Assembly (NCBI GenBank): GCA_040905925.1
Contig: JBBDQO010000134.1
Location: 1 to 14,596 of the forward strand
Length of the DNA stretch: 14,596 nucleotides
Origin: JALYNX01 sp040905925
GTDB taxonomy: Bacteria > Actinomycetota > Acidimicrobiia > Spongiisociales > ZC4RG35
Direction: 5' to 3'
How positions within the stretch are numbered: the stretch's first letter is position 1; each line of letters starts with the position of its first letter. The notes below the pieces were generated by a model. It worked only from the letters and a program-made list of their open reading frames with translations, did no database searches and had not been told where the DNA came from. Below, piece after piece: positions 7,748 to 14,596 of the stretch. The translations under genes were made by a program, and so were the position numbers.

Positions 7748-8716
7748 GTGCCTCCTGACCACATCGAATCGCATCTACGCGTCCCCAGCCATCACTTGTT
7801 GCTGGACCTACTAGGGGACTCCGACCGTCACCTCCGCCAAGTCGAGGACCATTTCCCGGAGGTGCGTTTCGTCGCGCGCGGAGACGAAATCGTCCTCAAG
7901 GGCGACGAAGGCGCCGTTGAGAAGGCGCGGACCGTTCTCGCCGAGTTGCTGATCCTCGTCCAGGAGGGCCAACCCCTCGACAGCGGCCGGGTGGACGAGG
8001 TCGTGAAGATGGTCCGCGACGAGGTTCCCAGTCCGTCGGGGGTCCTCACCGATGGGATCCCGGTTGGCCGGGGCCGAATGGTTCGCCCCAAGACCCACGG
8101 CCAGCAGAAGTACATGGGTGCGATCCGGGAGAACACGCTCACCTTCGGTTTGGGCCCGGCAGGTACCGGGAAGACATACCTGGCCATGGCAGCGGCCGTC
8201 GACAGCCTGGTCAACGGGTCGGTCCGGCGGATCATCCTCACCCGACCCGCGGTGGAGGCGGGGGAGCGGCTTGGCTTTCTCCCCGGTGATCTGGCGGCCA
8301 AGGTCGATCCCTATCTGCGCCCTCTCTACGACGCCCTCTGGGACATGTTGGGCCCCGAGGAGACGGCCTCGCTGATCGACAAGGGAACCATCGAGATAGC
8401 TCCGCTCGCTTATATGCGAGGAAGGACGCTCAACGATGCGTGTGTCATCCTCGACGAAGCCCAGAACACCACACCGGAGCAGATGAAGATGTTCCTCACC
8501 CGGCTCGGCTTCAACTCGAAGATGATCATCACCGGTGACATGACGCAGACCGATCTGCCCGAGAATCGGCACTCGGGCCTGAACGTGGTGCGGGAGATCC
8601 TGCGGGATATCCCGGGAGTGGCCTTTGTCGAGTTGACCGCCCGTGACGTGGTGCGCCATCGCATCGTGGCCTCCATCGTTGAGGCCTACCAGCGGTTCGA
8701 GAGCGAGCGCCAGTGA
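7748..8716 (+). CDS. phoH: PhoH family ATPase (YbeZ/PhoH-like)
   Basis: Predicted cytoplasmic P-loop ATPase with an RNA helicase-like fold, usually found beside ybeY and linked to RNA processing. An N-terminal KH-like segment (about 1-75) reads L-R-Q-V-E-D-H-F-P-E-V-R-F-V-A-R-G-D-E-I, typical of this family. The ATPase core has Walker A G-P-A-G-T-G-K-T (136-143), T-R-P-A-V-E-A-G-E-R-L-G-F-L-P-G (165-180), Walker B V-I-L-D-E-A-Q-N (233-240) and I-T-G-D-M-T-Q-T-D-L-P (261-271). Length 322 residues is normal. Start is GTG at 7748, with AGGG about 10 nt upstream as a weak ribosome binding site. Its TGA overlaps the pgpH ATG (TGATG). It is the first gene of the right operon. The name follows family usage; the physiological substrate is not settled. 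Confidence 0.93.
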   Translation: MPPDHIESHLRVPSHHLLLDLLGDSDRHLRQVEDHFPEVRFVARGDEIVLKGDEGAVEKARTVLAELLILVQEGQPLDSGRVDEVVKMVRDEVPSPSGVLTDGIPVGRGRMVRPKTHGQQKYMGAIRENTLTFGLGPAGTGKTYLAMAAAVDSLVNGSVRRIILTRPAVEAGERLGFLPGDLAAKVDPYLRPLYDALWDMLGPEETASLIDKGTIEIAPLAYMRGRTLNDACVILDEAQNTTPEQMKMFLTRLGFNSKMIITGDMTQTDLPENRHSGLNVVREILRDIPGVAFVELTARDVVRHRIVASIVEAYQRFESERQ

Positions 8717-11220
8717 TGCCCCGTCCCACCTTGATGCGTATCGCCATCTTCGTGGTGGTGGTGGCCGCTACCTGGGGGGTGCTCTCGGCGGGGTCCGCAG
8801 AGTCTTCCCCGAACCTGGAGCCCGGCGCTATCGCTCTTCGCCAGTACCGGGCACAGAGACCGAACGAGGTCATCGATGTCGACGCCACCGAGGCTGCGGA
8901 GCAGGCAGCCCGGGATGGTGTGGAGCCGATCCGGGACACCAACATCGAGCTCGAGAACGAGGTCCGGGAGCAGATCAACGCTCTCTTCGACGACGTGGTG
9001 GCTCTCGCGATAGCCGACGATCCGGTGACCACCCCCACCACCCTTCCCGAGCCCACCACCCCCGCCGAAGGGGAGGAGGCCGCCGAACCGTTAGAGCCCG
9101 CCGTCTTGAGCGGGGTGGTGTTCCTCGACGTCGAGGGAGATGGAATCTTCCAGCCTGTTGCCGAAGCCGGTCGGGTGGATCGTGGTTTGGAGCGAGTCAA
9201 CGTCGATGTCACGGTGGGAGACCAGGTGGAGACCATCGTCACCGGGTCCGACGGGTCATGGTCGATCGAGGTGGCGCCCGGCTCGGTGGTGGTCGCCATC
9301 GACGGTGATGACGCCCAGATCCCGGCGGGATTCGTGGTCGGAACCGACAATCTCAACCAACTCCTGGAATGTCAATCCGGTCAGGAGTGCAGCGCGACCT
9401 CGATCGGGTTCGAAGTCAATCTGCGCCCCGTCGAGGAGATCACTGCGCAGGTCATAGCCGAGCATCCGATCGCTGAGGATGCCGTGATCGTATTGGCGGC
9501 AGTGGCACGTGACGATGTGATCCGGGCCGCCCTCGACGAGGCGAACCATCTCGACCAAGTCATCCGCACAGCCACCTTGCAGCGGGTAAACGAGTTGTTC
9601 GGGTTGCGGGTCACCCCCGAGGACCTTCCCGTCATCAGTGCCCGGCAACGGTCAAACCCCCCATTCGTCTTCTACAACGATGCTTTTCCCCCGGCTCAGG
9701 ACAGTGAGGCAAGTGACGCCGCGGGTGAGGTGGTGGCCACCTTCCTCCAGGCCAATTATCTGATCGATGAGAACCAGACGGAATTGGCACGGGACGCGGC
9801 TGCAAACAAGGTGGATGACATAACGGTGTTCTACATCGCCGAACAGGTGATCGTCGATGAGGGTGAACAGCTCACACAGCTCCATATCGATGCCATTGGC
9901 CAAACCAGCTCGGGAACCCCCGCCGGTCAGGACCAGGGTGGTCTGCTGGCGGTGATCGCGGTCCTGATCGGGATGCTTGGTCTCTATCTGGCCCGGTTCC
10001 GGGCCGAGTTCTGGTCCCGGCCCCGGATGGTGGCCCTGCTCGGGATCCTGATCGTGCTTGGCGCCGCCGCGGTGCGGGCCACCACCTTCATCGCGGAGGA
10101 AACATCCTGGTACGTGCTACCGGCGGTGGCCTTCGGTTTCATGACCGCGGTTCTCTTCGACGCCAGGATCGCGGTCCTCATGGCGCTCTCAGTGGGAGTG
10201 TTGACCGCGGTTGGTAGCGGTGACATCGGAATCACCGTCTACGCCATCCTCGCCACCCTGGCCCCGATCCCGTTTGTGAGCTCGGTGAGCAGTCGGGGTG
10301 CCTTCCGCAATGCGGTCGTCTTCTCGGCCCTAACCGCGGCGGTGGTGGCTGCCGCCACCTCCTGGTTCTTCCACCTGGGGCCCGAGGCCTCGCCCGTCGA
10401 AGTGATCGGGCTCTCGGTGGCCTGGGCGTTTGGGGTGTCGGCAATGGCATCTTTGATCGGGCTGGCCGGGCTCCAATTCTTCGAGTCGGCGTTCGACATC
10501 ACCACCACCCTCGGATTGCTCGATCTGACCGACCGCAACCACAAGGCACTGCAGCTGCTCCAGGAGAAGGCGTTCGGGACCTTCAACCACTCGCTGATGG
10601 TCGGAACCCTCGCTGATGCCGCCGCCCGGGCCATCGGGGCCAATGCTCTCCTGGCAATGGCCATGGCGTACTATCACGACCTGGGGAAGACCGAGAACCC
10701 CACCTACTACATCGAGAACCAATTCGGTATCCCCAACCCTCATGACCTCCTCACCCCCGAGGAGTCGGCTGAGATGATCCGCCGCCACGTCACCGACGGG
10801 ATCGCCCTCGCCCGCCAGTTCAAGATCCCCTCCGACGTGGCCACCGGGATCGTCAGCCACCATGGCGACGGGATCATGCGTTTCTTCTACGAGAAGGCCC
10901 GAAGCCAGAGGGGTGACGCCGTCAATCCTGACGACTTCCGCCACATCGGCCACAAGCCAAAGACTGCCGAGTCGGCGATCGTGATGCTGGCCGACTCGTT
11001 GGAGGCGGGATGCCGGGCCGTGTTCCAGACCGAGGAGCCCACCCCCGAGGCGATCGAGAAGGTGGTCAACCGGGTGATCGACGAGAAGCTCGACGACGGC
11101 CAGCTCCAGGAGTCGCCACTCACCCAGTTCGAGATGACCCAGGTGAGAAAGGCCTTCTTCGAGTCTCTGGTCGGGCATTATCATCAGCGGATCGCGTATC
11201 CGAACTTCCCCGGCACCTAA
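8716..11220 (+). CDS. pgpH: 7TM-HD cyclic-di-AMP phosphodiesterase (PgpH/YqfF type) with an inserted SdrD B-like domain
   Basis: Membrane phosphodiesterase expected to hydrolyse c-di-AMP to pApA. In order: TM1 (9-25); extracytoplasmic 7TMR-HDED first part (27-100); acidic Pro/Thr linker (101-131); an adhesin-like beta domain (about 132-235) with D138-V-E-G-D-G143 and a C219-x5-C225 pair; remaining 7TMR-HDED (236-405) with I-V-D-E-G-E-Q-L-T-Q; a multi-helix membrane region (409-588); and a cytoplasmic HD domain. HD residues are intact: H625 (F-N-H-S), H654-D655 (Y-H-D-L-G-K), H691 (R-H-V-T-D-G), H715-H716 (S-H-H-G-D-G) and D760 (M-L-A-D-S-L-E-A). 834 residues is longer than usual (~710-720 in Firmicutes), and the excess equals the insert. 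I chose ATG 8716 (TGATG with phoH); GTG 8713 would add one residue. The phoH-pgpH-ybeY order matches Firmicutes. Activity is inferred from family. Confidence 0.9.
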   Translation: MPRPTLMRIAIFVVVVAATWGVLSAGSAESSPNLEPGAIALRQYRAQRPNEVIDVDATEAAEQAARDGVEPIRDTNIELENEVREQINALFDDVVALAIADDPVTTPTTLPEPTTPAEGEEAAEPLEPAVLSGVVFLDVEGDGIFQPVAEAGRVDRGLERVNVDVTVGDQVETIVTGSDGSWSIEVAPGSVVVAIDGDDAQIPAGFVVGTDNLNQLLECQSGQECSATSIGFEVNLRPVEEITAQVIAEHPIAEDAVIVLAAVARDDVIRAALDEANHLDQVIRTATLQRVNELFGLRVTPEDLPVISARQRSNPPFVFYNDAFPPAQDSEASDAAGEVVATFLQANYLIDENQTELARDAAANKVDDITVFYIAEQVIVDEGEQLTQLHIDAIGQTSSGTPAGQDQGGLLAVIAVLIGMLGLYLARFRAEFWSRPRMVALLGILIVLGAAAVRATTFIAEETSWYVLPAVAFGFMTAVLFDARIAVLMALSVGVLTAVGSGDIGITVYAILATLAPIPFVSSVSSRGAFRNAVVFSALTAAVVAAATSWFFHLGPEASPVEVIGLSVAWAFGVSAMASLIGLAGLQFFESAFDITTTLGLLDLTDRNHKALQLLQEKAFGTFNHSLMVGTLADAAARAIGANALLAMAMAYYHDLGKTENPTYYIENQFGIPNPHDLLTPEESAEMIRRHVTDGIALARQFKIPSDVATGIVSHHGDGIMRFFYEKARSQRGDAVNPDDFRHIGHKPKTAESAIVMLADSLEAGCRAVFQTEEPTPEAIEKVVNRVIDEKLDDGQLQESPLTQFEMTQVRKAFFESLVGHYHQRIAYPNFPGT
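9016..9420 (+). other. Inserted Pro/Thr linker and SdrD B / Cna-B-like domain within PgpH
   Basis: Residues 101-131 are rich in Thr, Pro and Glu (V-T-T-P-T-T-L-P-E-P-T-T-P-A-E-G-E). Residues 132-235 resemble the SdrD B-type repeat fold: S-G-V-V-F-L-D-V-E-G-D-G (132-143, possible Ca2+-binding loop), then G-L-E-R-V-N-V-D-V-T-V-G-D (157-169), then T-G-S-D-G-S-W-S-I-E-V-A-P-G-S-V-V-V-A-I-D (176-196). This is the same order as G-x-V-x-D-x-N-x-D-G / G-V-x-V-x-L / T-D-x-x-G-x-Y-x-F-x-x-L-x-P-G in staphylococcal Sdr proteins. The segment lies between TM1 and the membrane bundle, so it should be outside the cell. Confidence 0.7.
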
Positions 11221-11255
11221 TGGACGATCCCTCCAGTACCAAGGTCGGCCAGTGA
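11220..11255 (+). other. Possible 11-codon coupling ORF between pgpH and ybeY
   Basis: An ATG overlapping the pgpH stop (TAATG at 11218-11222) opens an 11-codon frame, M-D-D-P-S-S-T-K-V-G-Q. Its TGA (11253-11255) overlaps the ybeY GTG (GTGA, 11252-11255). It fills exactly the gap in an otherwise stop-start-coupled operon. No independent ribosome binding site is visible; it may only carry ribosomes across to ybeY, or be chance. Confidence 0.25.
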
Positions 11256-11716
11256 GCGTGTTCCTGGCCGACGAACAAGGTGAGGAATTGGATCTCGCCG
11301 GGATGCGAAGCCTCGCCGAGCTGGTCATCTCCAACGAGGGCTACCCCAAAGACACGGAAGTGACCCTTCTCTTCGTCGATGAGCACGAGATGTCCTCGTA
11401 TAACGAGCGTTTCCTCAATCGGAGCGGGCCGACCGACGTGCTCGCCTTTCCGGTCGAGGAGTTGATGCCTGGCTTGGCCCCTGAACCCGACCCTGCGGGC
11501 CCACCGCTGATGATCGGTGACGTGATCATCGCCCCTGCCTACGTGAAGCGGCAGGCCGGCGAGCTCGAGGTCGACTTCGAAGACGAGATGGCGTTGATGG
11601 TCACCCACGGCATCCTTCACCTCATGGGCTACGACCATCAGGGTGACGGCGATGCCTCGGCCATGGAAAGTCGTGAGGCCGAGCTTCTCGGATTGGTGGG
11701 GAGGAAGCGGAGATGA
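11252..11716 (+). CDS. ybeY: Endoribonuclease YbeY (16S rRNA maturation)
   Basis: Single-strand-specific metallo-endoribonuclease of the UPF0054 family, acting in 16S rRNA 3' maturation and ribosome quality control. The zinc motif is complete: H119-G-I-L-H123-L-M-G-Y-D-H129. The upstream family segments E-M-S-S-Y-N-E-R-F-L-N-R-S-G-P-T-D-V-L-A (the N-x-x-x-R-x-x-D-x-P-T-D-V-L-S/A-F-P pattern) and I-G-D-V-I-I are present. Length 154 residues is usual. Start GTG 11252 has AAGG (11241-11244) 7 nt upstream. Its stop overlaps the next start (ATGA). Placement between pgpH/phoH and era is typical. Confidence 0.95.
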   Translation: MSVFLADEQGEELDLAGMRSLAELVISNEGYPKDTEVTLLFVDEHEMSSYNERFLNRSGPTDVLAFPVEELMPGLAPEPDPAGPPLMIGDVIIAPAYVKRQAGELEVDFEDEMALMVTHGILHLMGYDHQGDGDASAMESREAELLGLVGRKRR

Positions 11717-12903
11717 GCGTCCTCGTCGTCCTGTTGGCTCTGGTTTGTCTTGCCATGGCAGCATGGCTGCGTGCTGCGGGCACCGCGGTCACCCGGATTC
11801 CCCGCGCCGACGCCCTCCGCGACAGCGCCGAGCACGTCTCCGGAGCCGCCACCGTGGCAGAGTTGTTGGAGGACCGCGAGTTGATCAACCCGGCGGTAAG
11901 CGTCGTCGCCGTGGCCCTCCTCGTGGTTTCTGCCGTGTTGGTGACAGCCTTGCTGGCTTCGGAAGCCGGTCTCGCCACTTCCGTCGGATCTTCGTTGGCG
12001 GTCGGGCTCTCCGTGTTCTTCGTCGGCGATCTCGTCCCCCGTCAAGTCGGGCGTCACCGGACCCAGACAATCGCCTACCACTCGGCGGGGCTGCTTGCGG
12101 TGGCGATCCGTCTCGGAGGATGGGCCAATGACCTCCTCCCCGAGCCGGAGTCGATGGAGTCGGGCCGGGAATCGACCACGGCCGAGGAGGAAGCCGATGA
12201 GCAGGAACGGGAGTTGATCGATTCCGTCCTCGAGTTCGGGGAGACCCTGGTGCGGGAAGTCATGACCCCCAGGCCCGACATGACCACCGTGCCGGTCACA
12301 GCCAGCGTTGACCAATTGGTCGCTATCGCGGCCAAGGAAGGGTTCTCCAGAGTGCCGATCACCGACAACGGCGATGTGGTGGGGCTAGTCATCATCAAGG
12401 ACCTCCTGCCCCTGCTCACCAATGGCCAGAGGCCGACCTCTTTGAAGGAGGTGATGCGACCGGTCGAGTTCGTCCCGGAGACGAAGCTCGCCTCCTCGCT
12501 CTTGGCCGAGATGCAGTCGAGCCGGGTCCATCAGATGATCGTGGTGGACGAGTATGGCGATGTCGTCGGCCTGGTGACCATCGAGGATCTCATCGAGGAG
12601 CTGGTCGGCGAGATAAGCGACGAGACCGATGAACACGAGTCCTTCATCGTCACCCGTCCCGATGGAGGCTGGGATGTCGACGCCAGGTTCGCCGTCGAGG
12701 ATCTGGCAGAGGTGGCCGCCGTCAATCTTCCCGAAGTGGAGTGGGACACCGTCGGTGGCCTGGTGCTCGGTCTCGCCGAGCGTGTCCCTGCGGAAGGAGA
12801 GCAATTCGATCTCGGTCCCCTCCGTTTCACGGTCACCAGTATGCAGGGCCGACGTGTCTCCAAGGTGAGGGTGACCGCCTCGAATACTGTCGATTCGAGA
12901 TGA
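11713..12903 (+). CDS. CBS-domain membrane protein with DUF21 (CNNM) and CorC/HlyC domains
   Basis: Member of the hemolysin-C/CorC-like group (often annotated as hemolysin or magnesium/cobalt efflux protein). In order: membrane DUF21/CNNM part (about 1-145) with helices near 2-20, 60-82 and 90-108 and the conserved V-G-D-L-V-P-R-Q-V-G-R; an acidic linker (about 146-175); CBS1 starting M184-T-P-R-P-D-M and including G-F-S-R-V-P-I; CBS2 starting V247-M-R-P-V with Q-M-I-V-V-D-E-Y-G-D-V-V-G-L-V-T-I-E-D-L; and a C-terminal CorC/HlyC transporter-associated domain (about 315-392) with V-E-W-D-T-V-G-G-L-V-L. At 396 residues it is slightly shorter than many homologues, mainly in the membrane part. It overlaps ybeY and era by 4 bp each (ATGA). 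In M. tuberculosis the same position holds a similar protein. The transported substrate is not established for this subgroup. Confidence 0.9.
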   Translation: MSVLVVLLALVCLAMAAWLRAAGTAVTRIPRADALRDSAEHVSGAATVAELLEDRELINPAVSVVAVALLVVSAVLVTALLASEAGLATSVGSSLAVGLSVFFVGDLVPRQVGRHRTQTIAYHSAGLLAVAIRLGGWANDLLPEPESMESGRESTTAEEEADEQERELIDSVLEFGETLVREVMTPRPDMTTVPVTASVDQLVAIAAKEGFSRVPITDNGDVVGLVIIKDLLPLLTNGQRPTSLKEVMRPVEFVPETKLASSLLAEMQSSRVHQMIVVDEYGDVVGLVTIEDLIEELVGEISDETDEHESFIVTRPDGGWDVDARFAVEDLAEVAAVNLPEVEWDTVGGLVLGLAERVPAEGEQFDLGPLRFTVTSMQGRRVSKVRVTASNTVDSR

Positions 12904-13796
12904 AGTCCGGCTTCGTCCCGGTAGTCGGGCGTCCCAATGTCGGCAAGTCGACCCTGGTCAACAAGCTGGTCGGCTCGAAGGTGTCGATCACCTCGTCACG
13001 ACCCCAGACAACCCGGAACGTGATTCGGGGCGTGGTCAATGGGCCGGACCCGGATGACCCGACCTATCAGATCGTCTTTCTCGACACGCCGGGCTTGCAC
13101 AAGCCGAAGACCGATCTCGGCGACCGTCTCAACGCCCTGGTATATGGGACCCTGGGTGAGGCCGACGTGGTCATGTTCATGATTGACGCTTCGATGCCGG
13201 TCGGGCCTGGCGACCGTCTCATCGCCGAACGCCTTCAGACCGCAGGTTCCGAGGTCATCGTGGCTGTCAACAAGATCGACGGAGCCGGGAGGCGCGAGGT
13301 CGTCGAACAGCTGGCCAAGGCAGGGGAGTGGGATTTCGCCTCGTATGTTCCGGTGTCAGCGATCGAAGGCGCCGGTCTGGACGCACTGGTGGGAGAGATC
13401 GTGGAACGGCTTCCCGAGGGTCCCCGCTACTACCCGCCCGGGATGACCACCGATCAGCCTGAGAGCTTGGTGATAGGCGAGATCGTCCGGGAGAAGTTCC
13501 TCGAACGGCTCAACGACGAGTTGCCCCATTCGCTGTTGGTGAGGGTCCAGGAGCTCGAGCAGCGCGCTGACGGTCTGATCGACATCTCGGCCCATGTCAT
13601 CGTCGAGCGCAAGAGCCAAAAGGGGATCGTGATCGGGAAGGGCGGCTCATTGCTGAAGATCGCCGGGACCGAGGCTCGTCATGACCTGGAGATCCTGTTG
13701 GGGAACCGGGTGAATCTCAGCCTGCATGTGACGGTGGAGAAGGACTGGCAGCGCAGCCCACAGCTGTTGGACCGATTCGGGTTCACCACCGTCTGA
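12900..13796 (+). CDS. era: GTPase Era, 30S subunit assembly factor
   Basis: Ras-like GTPase that binds the 3' end of 16S rRNA during 30S maturation. The 298-residue product has all motifs: P-loop G-R-P-N-V-G-K-S-T (10-18), T-T-R-N (about 37-40) in switch I, D-T-P-G (62-65), N-K-I-D (124-127) and V-S-A-I near 150. The linker R-Y-Y-P-P-G-M-T-T-D-Q-P and the F-L-E-R-L-N-D-E-L-P-H-S segment mark Era rather than other Ras-like GTPases. The C-terminal KH domain carries I-G-K-G-G (245-249). The ATG overlaps the CBS gene stop (ATGA), so I reject longer in-frame openings that run back into the CBS gene. The stop is 2 bp from the stop of the convergent minus-strand gene. Confidence 0.97.
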   Translation: MKSGFVPVVGRPNVGKSTLVNKLVGSKVSITSSRPQTTRNVIRGVVNGPDPDDPTYQIVFLDTPGLHKPKTDLGDRLNALVYGTLGEADVVMFMIDASMPVGPGDRLIAERLQTAGSEVIVAVNKIDGAGRREVVEQLAKAGEWDFASYVPVSAIEGAGLDALVGEIVERLPEGPRYYPPGMTTDQPESLVIGEIVREKFLERLNDELPHSLLVRVQELEQRADGLIDISAHVIVERKSQKGIVIGKGGSLLKIAGTEARHDLEILLGNRVNLSLHVTVEKDWQRSPQLLDRFGFTTV

Positions 13797-13798
13797 GC

Positions 13799-14083
13799 TC
13801 AGGGCGCGTAAAGGGTGTCGAAGCGGCCGGCCAGTTCGACGTCTTTGGCGGTCAGCCCGCCTTCGGAGTGGGTTGACAGCCGCAAGGTGACCTTGTTCCA
13901 ACGGATGTCGATGTCCGGATGGTGGTTGGCCTTCTCCGCAAACACCGCCACCTCGGCGACAAACCCGATCGACTCGACGAAATCGGGGAATTCAAAGGTG
14001 CGGGCTATCTCATTGCCGGTCCGGCTCCATCCGGGGTGGCTGTGGAGAAACTCGGCGATCTCGGCATCGGTCAAGAGGGCCAT
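13799..14083 (-). CDS. Pterin-4a-carbinolamine dehydratase (4a-hydroxytetrahydrobiopterin dehydratase)
   Basis: Small enzyme that dehydrates 4a-hydroxytetrahydrobiopterin during pterin recycling for aromatic amino acid hydroxylases; bacterial forms may have other roles. The 94-residue product matches the PCD/DCoH family signature from E68: E-K-A-N-H-H-P (with the catalytic HH pair), five residues, W, nine residues, H, eight residues, D. The N-terminus L-T-D-A-E-I-A-E-F-L and H-P-G-W are also typical. Length is normal. Start ATG is at 14083-14081 with no evident Shine-Dalgarno. It is antisense to the surrounding operon, converges on era with a 2-bp gap and diverges from recO. No hydroxylase partner is present in the window. 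Confidence 0.92.
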   Translation of the reverse strand: MALLTDAEIAEFLHSHPGWSRTGNEIARTFEFPDFVESIGFVAEVAVFAEKANHHPDIDIRWNKVTLRLSTHSEGGLTAKDVELAGRFDTLYAP

Positions 14084-14139
14084 GAGGGTCGAGGGTAAAC
14101 CGTCGGCCAGTTGTCCGTCGTCCCTACCCTGAACCCCTC

Positions 14140-14596
14140 ATGGGAATCCGACATGATCAGGGGATCGTCCTTCGCTCCTACCCGTTTGGTGAGGCGGATC
14201 GGGTGGTGGTTCTGCTCAGCCCGAACAACGGCAAGATCCGCACCGTCGCCAAGGGCATCCGAAAGACGAAGAGCAGATTCGGCGGCCGCCTCGAGCCCTT
14301 CACCCATGTCGACCTGATTCTCTACGAGGGGCGCAATCTCGACACCATCACCCAGGTTGCGGTCCTCGAGCCGTTTCCCCGACTCCGCAATGATCTCGAT
14401 TCGGTGATCGCCGCCGGGACCATGGTCGAGGCCGCTGACGCTGTCGCCCAGGAGGACGAATCGTCGATGCGGCTGTTTCTTCTCTTGCACCGCGGGTTAC
14501 GCGCCCTGGAGGCAGGGCGGAACGGGCCTGACCTCATCACCAGCTTTCTCCTGAAGCTGGCCGACGTGGTCGGTGTCGCCCCGTCCCTCCTGATGT
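14140..14596 (+). CDS. recO: DNA repair protein RecO, 3'-truncated by the window edge
   Basis: RecO helps load RecA onto SSB-coated single-stranded DNA in the RecFOR pathway. The frame from ATG 14140 stays open to the edge, giving 152 complete codons of a usual ~240-250. The N-terminal OB fold is recognisable: G-I-V-L-R-S-Y-P-F-G-E-A-D-R-V-V (8-23), G-K-I-R-T-V-A-K-G-I-R-K-T-K-S-R-F (31-47), L-E-P-F-T-H-V-D-L (51-59) and Y-E-G-R-N-L-D-T-I (62-70). The helical domain begins after about residue 80. The zinc-binding cysteine region lies beyond the window. The gene starts 56 bp from the divergent pterin dehydratase start; no clear Shine-Dalgarno or promoter is seen. era-recO proximity is typical. 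Confidence 0.93.
   Translation, partial: MGIRHDQGIVLRSYPFGEADRVVVLLSPNNGKIRTVAKGIRKTKSRFGGRLEPFTHVDLILYEGRNLDTITQVAVLEPFPRLRNDLDSVIAAGTMVEAADAVAQEDESSMRLFLLLHRGLRALEAGRNGPDLITSFLLKLADVVGVAPSLLM

Noticed and set aside
3510..8580. Scattered GCACTC half-sites as possible CIRCE operators for HrcA
   Set aside because: The occurrences lie inside coding sequence and none has the paired GAGTGC half at 9 bp spacing.
10330..11334. A 334-codon minus-strand frame opposite the HD domain of pgpH
   Set aside because: The plus-strand HD motifs are complete and the antisense product has no recognisable motif.
12741..12899. Longer N-terminus for era reaching back into the CBS gene
   Set aside because: Era begins a few residues before its P-loop. 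The ATG at 12900 gives the family-typical opening and an ATGA overlap, while the extension is the CBS gene read out of frame.
13793..13802. Perfect 10-bp palindrome CTGAGCTCAG at the era / pterin dehydratase junction
   Set aside because: It arises because two TGA stop codons face each other two bases apart. It is too short to act as a terminator hairpin.

Overview
This window reads as a conserved housekeeping block from a high-GC actinomycete-type bacterium. I infer an Acidimicrobiia-like or other deep-branching actinobacterium, probably uncultured. The evidence is the gene order (holA / rpsT / lepA-hemW-hrcA-dnaJ-rsmE / BldD-like regulator / phoH-pgpH-ybeY-CBS protein-era / recO), which follows the block known from mycobacteria and streptomycetes, together with the BldD-like protein, the frequent GTG and TTG starts and the GC-rich third codon positions. 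Taxonomy is inferred from gene order and protein style only.

Layout. At the left edge (3-941) is the 3' part of holA. It converges on rpsT (1141-1398, minus strand). The 199 bp between them hold two unrelated tandem repeats, one C-rich (26 bp unit) and one G-rich (32 bp unit), which can pair with each other and probably act as a two-way transcription end. rpsT and lepA diverge from a 114 bp spacer that has a long imperfect inverted repeat. From lepA to rsmE (1513-7219) five genes run head to tail with 1-4 bp overlaps or a 4 bp gap: a translation GTPase, a radical SAM heme chaperone, the HrcA heat-shock repressor, a type I DnaJ and a 16S rRNA methyltransferase. A small BldD-like regulator (7263-7676, TTG start with a good Shine-Dalgarno) has its own spacers on both sides. 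A second coupled run follows (7748-13796): PhoH ATPase, a 7TM-HD cyclic-di-AMP phosphodiesterase (PgpH/YqfF type), YbeY endoribonuclease, a CBS/CorC membrane protein and Era GTPase. A minus-strand pterin-4a-carbinolamine dehydratase gene (13799-14083) sits between era and recO. The window ends inside recO.

Function. Most genes serve ribosome assembly and quality control (rpsT, lepA, rsmE, ybeY, era), protein folding under stress (hrcA, dnaJ) and DNA replication or repair (holA, recO). Two proteins belong to cyclic-dinucleotide families: PgpH (c-di-AMP hydrolysis) and the BldD-like regulator (a c-di-GMP reader in Streptomyces).

No mobile element, CRISPR array, phage gene, tRNA or unmistakable new defence system is visible. 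The most unusual item is the PgpH homologue. Its extracytoplasmic domain is interrupted by a Pro/Thr-rich linker and a roughly 105-residue domain resembling SdrD B / Cna-B-like adhesin folds. Secondary points are a BldD-like protein with an altered c-di-GMP signature, a HemW with an altered heme-binding motif, and the paired repeats after holA. No gene-free stretch exceeds 300 bases.
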